From contig JAOZIH010000001.1 of NCBI GenBank assembly GCA_026014545.1, forward strand, positions 377,609 to 441,608: a DNA stretch of 64,000 nt, read 5' to 3'. Of the stretch, positions 50,749 to 59,742 are shown one piece after another (position 1 is the stretch's first letter; each line of letters begins with the position of its first letter). The stretch comes from Candidatus Bathyarchaeota archaeon (GTDB lineage: Archaea > Thermoproteota > Bathyarchaeia > Bathyarchaeales > Bathycorpusculaceae). The notes under the pieces were generated by a model. It was given only the letters and a program-made list of their open reading frames with translations. It had not been told where the DNA came from and made no database searches. The position numbers were made by a program, and so were the translations under genes.

Positions 50749-51450
50749 ATGGCAAGTCAGAATACAGACAAAAAGGAACCAACCGCTTGTAATATAGAGC
50801 TATTCAAGCTTACTGCAGAACATTTTAGGCAGGATCTCCGCGAATTTTGGAATCGAGCCAACTTTTACCTTTTGATTAATACAGGCTTGTTCTCAGCTTT
50901 CTTAGTAGTCTACCCTCAGTTAGCAAACAATTATCCCGTAATTGTTGTAATTGTGCCTACTTTAGGGATTGCTATCGCGCTAATTTGGTTTTTTGTTCTT
51001 CGTGGTGCTTATCATTGGATTTCGCAGTGGCGCGAAGAAGTGATAAGACTTAGCGAAGCGTTAGATAAATTCAAATGCTACGCCAACATTGAAAAAGCAG
51101 GCATGCAACGCATAGTCGAAAGCAAACCCAGCAAGCCCGTAACAGACGCGCTCGCACAACTGCAGAAACTCGGCTTCGACACTCAACTGCTCGCGAGCAC
51201 AGAATACTGCAAGCAAAAAATCACAGAAACCGAGCACGAGAAAATCTTGACCATTTTAGAAACGCTTTCCCACAGCGACGCCACCGTGCGCAGACGCCTA
51301 GCCCGACTAAGCAGCATCTACCCGAAACATGAAGAATTCATGGCTAAACTCTCCACAATGCACACAGAAGCCTTAGCCCTAACACTTAAACGCCTAAGCT
51401 TCATAGCCCAAACTAAAGTCTACCTATTCTGGCGTAACCAGTCCGCCTAA
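50749..51450 (+). CDS. Two-helix membrane protein with a helical cytoplasmic domain
   Basis: A 233-residue protein. Residues 20-110 carry an FRQDLREFWNRANFYLLINT lead-in and two transmembrane helices followed by HWISQWREEVIRLSEALDK, resembling small RipA-like membrane proteins. Residues 115-233 are hydrophilic helices without a known domain. Codons in this second half end mainly in C, unlike the first half, so the gene may be a recent join. A TATA-like element (TATTAAATATAAG) ends about 12 bases before the ATG, too close for a standard leader, so the true start could be later. Function is unknown. Confidence 0.55.
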   Translation: MASQNTDKKEPTACNIELFKLTAEHFRQDLREFWNRANFYLLINTGLFSAFLVVYPQLANNYPVIVVIVPTLGIAIALIWFFVLRGAYHWISQWREEVIRLSEALDKFKCYANIEKAGMQRIVESKPSKPVTDALAQLQKLGFDTQLLASTEYCKQKITETEHEKILTILETLSHSDATVRRRLARLSSIYPKHEEFMAKLSTMHTEALALTLKRLSFIAQTKVYLFWRNQSA

Positions 51451-51617
51451 ACGCTTTTTTAGCGCCGCGCCTGCTTACTTTCTTCTTCTACGCGGATAGG
51501 CATATTCAGCAAAAGCCGCAAAAAGGGAAGACAAAACCGTAACAATTAACACAATTGTTGTTACATCGAACGTTTTGTTTCAGCTCCTTGTTTTTGCGCC
51601 ATTGCTCCGCAATTGTG

Positions 51618-51627
51618 TTATATAAAA
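51618..51627 (+). promoter_or_regulatory. Orphan TATA element between two gene 3' ends
   Basis: TTATATAAAA is a strong box A in a gap where both neighbours end. A transcript starting about 51650 would run antisense into the cobY end. Its first 90 bases can form a hairpin (GGAAA with TTTCC at 51656-51675) and hold no convincing gene. Confidence 0.35.
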
Positions 51628-51735
51628 CCTTTCAAGGCTCGTGAATAGTTCTGATGGAAAGGGATACCTGTTTCCGCAGCAACCCTTCACGCTTGACGGA
51701 GAGGAAAAATATATTTTCATGTGCAAGTTGACCTG

Positions 51736-52353
51736 CTATTTTCTCTGCTGCATAAGTTTTTCGGCAATCTCCAAATCTTTCAAAGTGTTAATGTTTAAAA
51801 GAACTTCAATTTCCTCGGTTATTATGGCGCTTGTCTCAATTTTCCCTTCTCCCTGAATCTTTGTGCCGTTCACGATGTTGACGCCGGCAACTGCGTGCCA
51901 AACACCTTTATACTCGTCTACTGAGGAAACGGAGAGCCCCACTGACTCGCGCGCTTTTATGGGAACAAAAACCGCCAAGAAGTCTTTGCCGCATACCTCG
52001 AACTCGCTTACTACCTTGTCTAAGAATTTTCCAGTTAGCGCTGGCAAATCCGCTGGAATAGTCATCACCGCATCCGTTAAGCCAGCCTCGCGGACAGCTT
52101 GCTTCAAATCGCTATGATAGCCTTTCGCGTCGGTTCGCAGAACACGCCAGCCTCTGCTTTTGCAGTGCTTCTCGGTTTCAGGCGTATTCTCGCTTGTCAC
52201 AACATAGAATTCTGAAATTTTCTCCGCCGCCGCCACGGCTTCCACAACGCGGTCGATTAGCGGCTTGCCGAGGAAAGGCAGCATTGGCTTTTCAATTTTC
52301 AAGCCCATTCTTTTGCCTTTGCCGCCAGCCATTATCAACGCGGGGATTCTCAT
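51736..52353 (-). CDS. cobY: Adenosylcobinamide-phosphate guanylyltransferase CobY
   Basis: A 205-residue nucleotidyltransferase that makes AdoCbi-GDP, the archaeal replacement for bacterial CobU. The motif ALIMAGGKGKRMG with EKPMLPFLGKPLIDR is the MobA/IspD-type GTP site, and TIPADLPALTG holds the metal Asp. The ATG at 52353 overlaps the cobS stop (ATGA); a start 5 codons earlier is possible but unneeded. It is translated together with CobS, the enzyme that uses its product. Confidence 0.9.
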   Translation of the reverse strand: MRIPALIMAGGKGKRMGLKIEKPMLPFLGKPLIDRVVEAVAAAEKISEFYVVTSENTPETEKHCKSRGWRVLRTDAKGYHSDLKQAVREAGLTDAVMTIPADLPALTGKFLDKVVSEFEVCGKDFLAVFVPIKARESVGLSVSSVDEYKGVWHAVAGVNIVNGTKIQGEGKIETSAIITEEIEVLLNINTLKDLEIAEKLMQQRK

Positions 52354-53153
52354 TGCATCAGCACCCATGACATGAGCAGTAAAACTGCTGCTCTAGTAAC
52401 TTCGTTTGTTGCGCCTATAGCGTCTCCCGGTACTCCCCCAAAAATTTTTTGCGCTACGCCGCTCATTAATGCGCCTAAAAGAAAACTTGCCAGAATCACC
52501 CAAACAGCAGTCAAACCCAAAAGTGGATAAACAATTAAGGCTGCCAGAAAATAAGCCGCTAAAGTGCGCTTCCGCTTTGCAGCTTCAACGAAAAGGGAGC
52601 CTAATCCGCTATGCGTTGATTTTCCAAGCACGGCAATTGTAACCATGCCCAGTTTAGCCGCGACTTCTGCGGCGATTATTGCGGCGAAGGCGTTTGCCGC
52701 GTTTATGGAAAATAGCCCCAAAACCGCCAAAAACTCGACAAAAATCGCTAACACGGCGCCTTTATACGTTACAGTCCACACTTGTGCTGCTGCTCTCCTT
52801 TCTTTTATGCCGCCTGCGCCTACAGCATTGCCCATGTCCACAAGCCCATCAAAATGCTGGAGCCCAGTTAAAACGAGGATAAATGCCAGCGTCATGATGG
52901 CTGGAAGAAGTTTTAGCAAGACCTCTGTGGGCAATTGAATAAGCGTGGTGACAAAAGCGAGGATATGTGAGATTAGGAAGCTGCAGCCGACGAAGTATGC
53001 GGCGGCCAGCAGGCCTATAAATCCGCCGATTACGGGAAATAAGAACATGGCTTCAGCAGAAGTTACCACGAAATCGTCAGTCTTGCCTAACGGAATTATT
53101 GTTAGGAAAGCCAGTAAATCCCTAAAAGTTTTTATAGCTTTCATCTGCGACAT
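52350..53153 (-). CDS. cobS: Adenosylcobinamide-GDP ribazoletransferase CobS
   Basis: A 267-residue membrane enzyme (about 7 helices) that joins AdoCbi-GDP with alpha-ribazole or its phosphate to form adenosylcobalamin. The conserved acidic motif HFDGLVDMGNAVGAGG, flanked by FLTIIPLG at the N-terminus and FGGVPGDAIGATNE near the C-terminus, identifies the family. It heads a two-gene operon with cobY. Together with CobZ and the Btu transporter it completes cobinamide salvage. Confidence 0.92.
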   Translation of the reverse strand: MSQMKAIKTFRDLLAFLTIIPLGKTDDFVVTSAEAMFLFPVIGGFIGLLAAAYFVGCSFLISHILAFVTTLIQLPTEVLLKLLPAIMTLAFILVLTGLQHFDGLVDMGNAVGAGGIKERRAAAQVWTVTYKGAVLAIFVEFLAVLGLFSINAANAFAAIIAAEVAAKLGMVTIAVLGKSTHSGLGSLFVEAAKRKRTLAAYFLAALIVYPLLGLTAVWVILASFLLGALMSGVAQKIFGGVPGDAIGATNEVTRAAVLLLMSWVLMQ

Positions 53154-53200
53154 ATAGCCTACACGGAGCCAAATAAAGATATAGATTTGTCGTGAATTCC

Positions 53201-54136
53201 ATGGGGCAACTTAATGAAGCGAGAATATTTGTGACAGGTGGCGCAGGCTTCATAGGCTTCCACCTCTGCAAGAAACTATCCAGCTTAACTAGTAACCTAA
53301 CAATTTACGATAACTTGTCAAGCGGCAAAGTGGAGAACGTCAAGCACATTCCGCGTGTTCGCTTTGTGAAGGCAGATATACGCGACCCAAAGAAGCTTCA
53401 ATCTCAGGAGAAAGCTGATGTAATTTTCCACTTGGCCGCTCAAGTTGTTGTTCCATACTCAATGGAGAATCCCATAGAAGATTTTGAAACCAACGCACGT
53501 GGGACATTAAACGTTCTTGAAAAGGCGCGTAAAGACGACGCCAGAGTCGTCTTCACCTCAAGTGCTGCAGTATACGGCAATACTCCCGTGTTGCCGACGC
53601 CGGAAAGCTATGGCTACAGCCCAGCATCTTGTTATGGCTTATCCAAAGTTGTCGGAGAGCAATATTGCAACATGTATTCGAAGCAGTATGGCTTGGACAT
53701 CACCATCCTACGGTTAGCTAATGTTTATGGGCCCAGATGCCACGGCGTCATAGAGGACTTCTTGAATAAAATCAGCAGAAACCCAGAGAAGCTGGAAATC
53801 ATAGGCAGCGGCATGCAGTCCCGCGATTTTGTCCACGTCTTTGATGTGGTGGACGCGTTGATTCTCGCGGCTACAAGCGACGCCGCTGTGGGGGAAACCT
53901 TCAATATTGGTTTCGGTAAAACAGTTACAATAATCGAGTTGGCTAAAATGATGCTGAAGATTCTCGGCTTATTGGATAAAACGGTTATAACAACCACTAA
54001 TGTTCCTTGGAAAGGCGACATAAACAAAATTTGGTTTGATATCAGCAAGGTGCAGAGGGTCTTGGGCTGGCAGCCTAAAATAAGCCTTGAAGATAACTTG
54101 CGAGAACTCATCATGGAGAGGAAAATGTTCTCATGA
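53201..54136 (+). CDS. NAD-dependent sugar-nucleotide epimerase (GalE-like SDR)
   Basis: A 311-residue extended short-chain dehydrogenase. NAD-binding VTGGAGFIGFHLCKKL, the HLAAQVVVPYS segment, and the catalytic Ser/Tyr/Lys in TSSAAVYGN and SCYGLSKVVGEQY are all present, as in UDP-glucose 4-epimerases. ATG 53201 is preferred over GTG 53192. It overlaps the UbiA gene by 4 bases (ATGA), so the epimerase, UbiA and radical SAM genes form one operon. That linkage suggests the sugar is attached to a lipid or is part of an envelope polymer. Confidence 0.85.
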   Translation: MGQLNEARIFVTGGAGFIGFHLCKKLSSLTSNLTIYDNLSSGKVENVKHIPRVRFVKADIRDPKKLQSQEKADVIFHLAAQVVVPYSMENPIEDFETNARGTLNVLEKARKDDARVVFTSSAAVYGNTPVLPTPESYGYSPASCYGLSKVVGEQYCNMYSKQYGLDITILRLANVYGPRCHGVIEDFLNKISRNPEKLEIIGSGMQSRDFVHVFDVVDALILAATSDAAVGETFNIGFGKTVTIIELAKMMLKILGLLDKTVITTTNVPWKGDINKIWFDISKVQRVLGWQPKISLEDNLRELIMERKMFS

Positions 54137-55029
54137 CCGCTTCTGCTGCTAAGGGCGTTCTCGCTCTACTTCGCATTCCATATTGGATGATGACAGGCGG
54201 CTTAGCACTTCTCACCGCCTTCGCCATAAACAAAAACTTCCTCAGCGTTGAAGTTGCGCTGTTATCCTTCTTTTCTATGGCTTTTATTACATCCGCTGGT
54301 TTCGCGCTGAATGACTATTTTGACAGAGAAAGCGACGCCGTGATTAAGCCTAAACGCCCGATACCTTCAGGCGCCCTATCCCTAAAGCAGGTTGTAGCGA
54401 TTGCTGTTCTCTTTTTGGTTATGGGGCTCGGTTTTGCCGCCTTGATAAACAAGTTTTGCCTCATAATTCTGCTTGTTGACTCAATCCTGCTCGTAATATA
54501 TTCAGCGTTTATCAAGCGTAAATCAGGTTTTGCCGCAAACATTCTTATAGGCATTTTAACTGGAACCGCCTTCCTGTATGGTGAAGCAGTTACATTAGGC
54601 GCTGACGTCATTATGCCTACGTCATTACTTCTTGCTTCTTTAAGCTTATACCCCATCGCGTTTGGCACAATAGGCGGCAACATTCTCAGAGATGTTCTGA
54701 GTCTGGAAGGCGACGCTAAAGTTGGGTATCCAACGTTGCCGCAGAAAATCGGTATCGCAAATGCTGTGCGCGTCGCCGTCGTATTCTTCCTAATAACAAG
54801 CGTATCTGCTCCTCTGCCCTACCTGCTGGGCCAATTTACCGTTTACTACTTGCCTCTCATGCTGATATGGAGCATTCTTCTAGTTTACGCTTCAATTCGC
54901 CTCGTAGCTTCTGCTTCCGCAGTTGAGAACGTGCGAAAATACGAGCGGTTAATAACAATGTCAATGATTCTGCTTCCGCTTTCGCTGATAATCGAGGCAC
55001 TCTCGCCTGTAATCGGAGGTTTCCTTTGA
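54133..55029 (+). CDS. UbiA-family prenyltransferase
   Basis: A 298-residue membrane enzyme with about 9 helices. Both Asp-rich motifs of UbiA enzymes are visible: NDYFDRESDAVIKPKRPIPS and LRDVLSLEGDAKVGYPTLP. Archaeal relatives attach the second geranylgeranyl chain to geranylgeranylglyceryl phosphate (DGGGP synthase), or prenylate quinones and menaquinone-like rings. The next gene is a Tes-like radical SAM enzyme, translated through a TTGA overlap. That favours a role in membrane lipid assembly, but the substrate is not proven. Confidence 0.85.
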   Translation: MTASAAKGVLALLRIPYWMMTGGLALLTAFAINKNFLSVEVALLSFFSMAFITSAGFALNDYFDRESDAVIKPKRPIPSGALSLKQVVAIAVLFLVMGLGFAALINKFCLIILLVDSILLVIYSAFIKRKSGFAANILIGILTGTAFLYGEAVTLGADVIMPTSLLLASLSLYPIAFGTIGGNILRDVLSLEGDAKVGYPTLPQKIGIANAVRVAVVFFLITSVSAPLPYLLGQFTVYYLPLMLIWSILLVYASIRLVASASAVENVRKYERLITMSMILLPLSLIIEALSPVIGGFL

Positions 55030-56486
55030 AGAAAACAAAAAGCATCTGCCCAGTATGCCAGAAAAAAATAGACGCAGAATTAACCGAGGCAAACGGAAAA
55101 ATTTTGCTCACCAAAACATGTAAGGAACATGGAACCTTCTCCGCGGCTCACTGGGAAAGCCCGCGCGTCTTCAAGTTTGCCGAAAATTATGATTACTTTC
55201 AATATTTTGGAGACGCAAACTTTCCGAAAAATCCTGATGGCTGCCCCTACATGTGCTTCTGCGATAAACACGCTTCAAGCACAGTTATCGGCGTAATTGA
55301 CGTTACAAAGCGCTGCGATTTGAGGTGCCCTGTCTGCTTTGCCACTTTCTCTGGTCATGAAGTTGACTATGAGCCCAGCAAAGAGAAAATCGTGGAAATG
55401 CTGGAGTTCTTAAGCAACCGCAATCCTAAGCCACCGGCAATCTTGTTTTCAGGTGGCGAACCGCTGGAACGCGAGGATATGCCAGAGATAATTGCTGCGG
55501 CGCATAAGCTGCGTTTCATGACTATCTTGGCGACCAACGGCATCAAGCTGGCTGAATCGCAAGCGCTTGTTAGAAAGCTTAAGGAAAAAGGCTTGAACAT
55601 AGTTTATTTGCAGTTTGACAGTTTCCGTGATGAAATTTACGAGAAAATGCGCGGTAAAAAACTGCTGCAAACCAAAATGAAAGCCATAGAAAACTGCAGT
55701 AAGTATGACATAGAGGTAATACTTGTTAACACGTTAGTCCACGGATTAAACGACAATGAAGTTGGTGCCATCATAAGATTCGCAGCGCAGAACTCCTATA
55801 TCATAAGAGGCATAATCTTCCAACCCATTGCGTTTACCGGCCGCGCTGTTGATAATCCATTCAGAGAAGCATGGCGCGATACCAGTTTCGCTGAAGAAGT
55901 TGAAGCGCAAACCAACGGCGAAATTAAAACCACAGACCTCTTTCCTCTTTCCATTATGACTGGCCCAATAAAGGTTATGAGTAAATTCATGAAAAAACCA
56001 TGGCCGCTATTTTCCTGCAGCCCCCAATGCGGCATCGTAAACTGGATGTATGTATCAAAAAGCGGAAAGATTATCCCCATTAATCATTTTGTTAATTTTG
56101 ATCGCTTCTTCCGCATTCTGCAGAAAACGGCAAAATCCGTCGAGTCAAAAGGGCGCTTCTCCATACTCTCCTCGCTGTTTCTGGCTTCAATGCAGTCTTT
56201 GAACTGGCTCTTGGTTGCCAAAGAAATCGGCATTTTCACTCTTACGAAGACTATTCTTAAAATGCACATTTCTCCCTCTTATCAGTCGCTTGCCAATTTG
56301 CGGCGAAGAATTTTCCTTCTCGGCAGCATGGCGTTCATGGATCCATACACATTCGACATAAACCGCGTCAGGAGATGCGTGGTTCACTATGTTACTCCAG
56401 ACTTGAAGATTATACCCTTCTGCGCCTACAACAATGTCCACAGAATAGCCACTGAAGAAGAATATTGCATGCAACAAGTTCAATGA
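55026..56486 (+). CDS. Tes/MJ0619-like radical SAM enzyme
   Basis: A 486-residue radical SAM protein. An N-terminal metal site (Cys8, Cys11, Cys32, His35 in SICPVC and KTCKEHGTF) is followed by GCPYMCFCDKH and the radical SAM cysteines 97, 101 and 104 in TKRCDLRCPVCFA. FSGGEPLEREDMPEI and a C-terminal CVVHYVTPDLKIIPFCAYN are also present. This layout is that of the MJ0619/Tes group, whose founding members form tetraether lipids (GDGT) by coupling lipid chain ends. It starts TTG 55026 with GGAGGT upstream. Other functions within the group are possible. Confidence 0.65.
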   Translation: MKKTKSICPVCQKKIDAELTEANGKILLTKTCKEHGTFSAAHWESPRVFKFAENYDYFQYFGDANFPKNPDGCPYMCFCDKHASSTVIGVIDVTKRCDLRCPVCFATFSGHEVDYEPSKEKIVEMLEFLSNRNPKPPAILFSGGEPLEREDMPEIIAAAHKLRFMTILATNGIKLAESQALVRKLKEKGLNIVYLQFDSFRDEIYEKMRGKKLLQTKMKAIENCSKYDIEVILVNTLVHGLNDNEVGAIIRFAAQNSYIIRGIIFQPIAFTGRAVDNPFREAWRDTSFAEEVEAQTNGEIKTTDLFPLSIMTGPIKVMSKFMKKPWPLFSCSPQCGIVNWMYVSKSGKIIPINHFVNFDRFFRILQKTAKSVESKGRFSILSSLFLASMQSLNWLLVAKEIGIFTLTKTILKMHISPSYQSLANLRRRIFLLGSMAFMDPYTFDINRVRRCVVHYVTPDLKIIPFCAYNNVHRIATEEEYCMQQVQ

Positions 56487-56490
56487 CTTT

Positions 56491-57030
56491 TTAGGCTTGC
56501 GCTATAACATCGATGTTTAAAACGCAATAATTGTAAGAGAACCTAAAGGCTTCGGCTTCAGAGTCATAAATCCAAAGTTCAAATACCACAGAATAACTTC
56601 CCGTTTTATTCAGCGAAACTGTTGCCAATGTTTCCCATTTCTCGCCAGCGCCCAAGGTTTTCATGTAACTTTGAGTTGCTTCTGCTTCAACTGGGAAGGA
56701 TAGAATCGAGTTGCTAACTACTTTCTGCAAAACCTGATACGCTTGGCTTGTACCCATGTGATTCTCAACTACAACCCAAACATTAACCGCTTTACTTTCT
56801 CCGTCGCTAATAATCACTAAAGTTTCAGGGTAATCTATCGCTTTCTTGTGCTGGTAATCCAGTAAGTAAATTGTGTTGTATCCTTCAGGCGGAAGCCTTG
56901 AAACAAAATAGTAACTCAAAAGAAGACTGGAAACAAATATCAGCGCAAGCGCCACTGCTATTTTGTGCCCTTTACTGTCAAGAGCCAATACGTCAGCAAA
57001 TTTTTGCTTTATTTCCGAGAGCATATTCAC
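56491..57030 (-). CDS. DUF1616-like membrane-anchored protein
   Basis: A 179-residue protein with a short cytoplasmic start, one transmembrane helix (VALALIFVSSLLLSYYFV), and an exported beta domain: EGYNTIYLLDYQHKKAIDYP and AVNVWVVVENHMGTSQAYQV. This matches DUF1616, found in archaeal envelope and glycosylation loci; function is unknown. It overlaps the GT2 gene upstream (ATGA) and so belongs to an operon with two glycosyltransferases. It converges with the radical SAM gene, 4 bases apart. Confidence 0.7.
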   Translation of the reverse strand: MNMLSEIKQKFADVLALDSKGHKIAVALALIFVSSLLLSYYFVSRLPPEGYNTIYLLDYQHKKAIDYPETLVIISDGESKAVNVWVVVENHMGTSQAYQVLQKVVSNSILSFPVEAEATQSYMKTLGAGEKWETLATVSLNKTGSYSVVFELWIYDSEAEAFRFSYNYCVLNIDVIAQA

Positions 57031-57707
57031 CTTATAAGGCCTCTAACTATTGTAGTGAAGATTTCTATCCCGGACTTAATCCTTCGCAGCTTGGTTTTTC
57101 CATATTTTCTTGCCTTATACGTCGAAGGAACTTCAATCATTTTAAAGCCCTTTTTGGCGAACTGTATCAGCATCTCCGTTGCGAATGCCATGTCTGTCTG
57201 TTCTAAATCAACTTTCTCTATGGCTGCGCGGGATATGGCGCGGAAACCAGACTGGGAGTCGCTGATAAACTGCCCGTAAAAAAAGTCGAAAAAGAAAGTT
57301 ATTATTTTGTTGCCGACGAAATTCATAAACCCCATTGCCTTGTTCGGATCATACATTCGCGTTGCGAGGCATAATTGTGCATTTTTCTTTATTAAAGCGT
57401 CAACCAGAAGGTTAATGTGCCTTACCTCGTAGGTGCCGTCGCCGTCAACCATCACGATGACGTCTCCTTTTGCTTGTTTAAACCCTGTTCGCAGTGCAAG
57501 CCCGTAGCCGCGTCGAGGCTCAATGATAAGCTTGCAGTTTGCTTTTTTGACTATTTCTGTTGTTCCATCAGTTGAGCCGCCGTCTACAATTATAATCTCC
57601 TTGGGATATTTCACTTCTCTTTCGATTGTTTCTAGTTCCTCAAGAATGTTTCCAGCTTCGTTTAGCGTCGGGATTACAACTGAAACCATATCTACCTTCA
57701 ATGCCAT
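57027..57707 (-). CDS. Family 2 glycosyltransferase
   Basis: A 226-residue GT-A enzyme: VVIPTLNEAGNILEELETIE, IIIVDGGSTDGT, MVDGDGTYEVRHINLL (metal Asp) and a DSQSGFRAISRA segment, similar to dolichyl-phosphate sugar synthases (AglJ/AglD-like). The ATG at 57707 fits the family start; the frame is open to 57806, which would overlap the GT4 gene by 52 bases. It lies between a DUF1616 gene and a GT4 gene, and the three appear to be co-transcribed as a glycan-assembly unit. Confidence 0.85.
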   Translation of the reverse strand: MALKVDMVSVVIPTLNEAGNILEELETIEREVKYPKEIIIVDGGSTDGTTEIVKKANCKLIIEPRRGYGLALRTGFKQAKGDVIVMVDGDGTYEVRHINLLVDALIKKNAQLCLATRMYDPNKAMGFMNFVGNKIITFFFDFFYGQFISDSQSGFRAISRAAIEKVDLEQTDMAFATEMLIQFAKKGFKMIEVPSTYKARKYGKTKLRRIKSGIEIFTTIVRGLIR

Positions 57708-57754
57708 TGATGCGCAACTTCCAGCGTAAGTTTCATATAGTTTCCACAATTTGG

Positions 57755-58915
57755 TTAAATAAGCTCTTCGTATATTTCTACCAATTTCTCCACGTTTTTG
57801 TCCCAACTATACTCTTGCTCAATCATGACGCGCAGATCCTTTCGGAGTGCAGCCCACTCTTTCTGAGAAAACTCTAAAATTGCCTCTGCAAGAGCCTCAG
57901 GCGAATCAGGCGGCACAAGCGTCCCATATTCTTCTTTTATTATTTCGGATATTCCGCCAACGTTCGTGGCTATAACTGGCAGCCCGCAAGCCATGGCTTC
58001 AAGCGCCACCAGCGGCAAGCCTTCTCCTGACTTGGAGGGTAAAACGAAAAAGTCTGCAGCGTTATAGTAGAATGGCAAGTCGTCATCGGAGATGAAGCCT
58101 GTAAGCCTGAAATTTTCCTGTAGCTCAAGCTGCGCTATTTTTTCTTTGACCTTCTCAAAATCTGGTCCCTTGCCCACTACAAGAAAGACCAATCGTGGAT
58201 TCTTTTGAATCGCCCTTTCTGCGCTTTCAATCAATGTGTCAACGCCGTTTTTGTAGACTATTCGTCTTACTGTTAAAACGACGCTTGCTGCCTTTGGTAT
58301 TCCCAGTTTCTTTCGCATAGCATCTCTTACTCCATTTAAGGGCTTAAAATGATCCACATCAACGCCATTATGGAGCACATGGATTTTCTTAGGGTCCGCG
58401 CCTAAGCTTAAAACGTAATTTCGCGTTGCACGGCTAACGACAATTATTTTATCAGCCGCCTTTAGCGCTTCCTTTCCAATGGTGCAGTCGTTTAGCCATT
58501 CAACGTGATCCCAGAGGCTGTTCGCGTATTCTATGAACGTGTTATGCTGAGTAAGCACCACAGGTTTTCCGTATTTCTTGGCAATTTTCGCGGCAATAAG
58601 CGAAGAAGGATATGGATGGCCATGCACGTGTATGAGGTTGCTGTTTTTGATGGACTCCAAAAAGGTTTTGAAACTGCGGATCTGCGGGATAGCGTAGGGA
58701 ATTCCCAGCCTGAATCCGATGTTCACCGACTCGTAGCATTTGACGGGTATCCCATCAACAACGTAATTTTTTGCCGTGTGATTTCTATGCGTTACCACCA
58801 TGGGCTCAAACTGCTTCTGCATCAAACGTTTACACTGTTCATAGACGACCTTTTCTATTCCACCTACATGGGGCAGAAAGGTGTGAGTGACAACGCACAG
58901 ACTTGCTTTGCTCAT
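57755..58915 (-). CDS. Family 4 glycosyltransferase
   Basis: A 386-residue GT-B enzyme that uses nucleotide sugars. N-terminal FLPHVGGIEKVVYEQ, central VSRATRNYVLSLGADPKKI and HVLHNGVDVDHF, VLTVRRIVYKNGVDTLIESA, and the C-terminal EX7E region VLPSKSGEGLPLVALEAMAC define it. The start is ATG 58915; ATG 58939 adds 8 residues. It is the first gene of the leftward GT4-GT2-DUF1616 unit, probably for N-glycan or extracellular polysaccharide synthesis. Confidence 0.88.
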   Translation of the reverse strand: MSKASLCVVTHTFLPHVGGIEKVVYEQCKRLMQKQFEPMVVTHRNHTAKNYVVDGIPVKCYESVNIGFRLGIPYAIPQIRSFKTFLESIKNSNLIHVHGHPYPSSLIAAKIAKKYGKPVVLTQHNTFIEYANSLWDHVEWLNDCTIGKEALKAADKIIVVSRATRNYVLSLGADPKKIHVLHNGVDVDHFKPLNGVRDAMRKKLGIPKAASVVLTVRRIVYKNGVDTLIESAERAIQKNPRLVFLVVGKGPDFEKVKEKIAQLELQENFRLTGFISDDDLPFYYNAADFFVLPSKSGEGLPLVALEAMACGLPVIATNVGGISEIIKEEYGTLVPPDSPEALAEAILEFSQKEWAALRKDLRVMIEQEYSWDKNVEKLVEIYEELI

Positions 58916-59082
58916 ATGCTTCAGCTGCGCAAATTTCACTGGTTCAACACAATATTATAATCTTATGGTACTCTCAAGAAAAAAGAATGGAGTTGAAAGC
59001 GATGCGCCGATAGCTTAAAGTTTTTATAACGTGATTTGTTGAGATAGCCATCGGGCTTCAGCAGAGCTAAAGTGTGTGGGAA

Positions 59083-59730
59083 ATGAACATAATCATCGGC
59101 GGCGGAAAATATGGATGCTACGCAATTGAATATCTCCGACGGAAGGGCAAGGGCTTCGTCTTGGTTGATACTGATTCAAACTGCCTCGCCGCCAAACAAT
59201 TTGGCTTCACATCTTCAAAGCAGATAACCTCTGATGGAGAGCACTTCGTTCACGGCGATCTTGCAACTGTTTTGAAGTTAATAGAGACGCTCCAGCCAGA
59301 GTATGTGTTTCCCACAGCGCCAGTGCATATTGCCGCAGATTTGGCAAAGCTTAAGTTTAAGCTTGAGTCTTGGCCTGAAGCCATAAACGCCATACTACCT
59401 AAACTGCCAGAAGTTGTTGTGCTAGCTTCTGGAAAAGGGAAGCTTATAGTGAGCTTCAACCGGGACAACAGCTGCGTAGATAAATGTTCCATGCCTAAAG
59501 TTTGCCCATCATCAAATATTAGAAAACCATGCACAATGACCGAGCTGATCAAGTTCGCTTGCCCTGACGCCTTTATTCTCATCAGCTATTCGATGGCGCC
59601 TGGTATGGGAGCACTTAAAGGCAGCGAGCTACTAGACTTCTTCGACTGGGCAAAGCAACGGGACAAATTCGTTGTGGCTACAACATGTGACTGCCATGGC
59701 GTTTTAGACGCATTTCAAAAGCGCAAATAA
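59083..59730 (+). CDS. Rossmann-fold protein with a four-cysteine insert
   Basis: A 215-residue protein. The N-terminus (MNIIIGGGKYGCYAIEYL and FVLVDTDSNCLAAKQFGF) is a TrkA-N-like dinucleotide-binding fold. Later the segment NSCVDKCSMPKVCPSS followed by KPC supplies four Cys (C-x3-C-x5-C-x8-C), which could bind an Fe-S cluster or zinc. A second Cys group (TTCDCH) is near the C-terminus. The gene converges with cobZ, ending 12 bases from it. No family with known function is recognised; a redox or metal-dependent role is inferred. Confidence 0.5.
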   Translation: MNIIIGGGKYGCYAIEYLRRKGKGFVLVDTDSNCLAAKQFGFTSSKQITSDGEHFVHGDLATVLKLIETLQPEYVFPTAPVHIAADLAKLKFKLESWPEAINAILPKLPEVVVLASGKGKLIVSFNRDNSCVDKCSMPKVCPSSNIRKPCTMTELIKFACPDAFILISYSMAPGMGALKGSELLDFFDWAKQRDKFVVATTCDCHGVLDAFQKRK

Positions 59731-59742
59731 CCCTGAGAGGGC

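Noticed and set aside
51451..51735. A cobalamin riboswitch near cobY/cobS
   Set aside because: No B12-box consensus was found, and the region is at the 3' side of the cob genes, not their leader.
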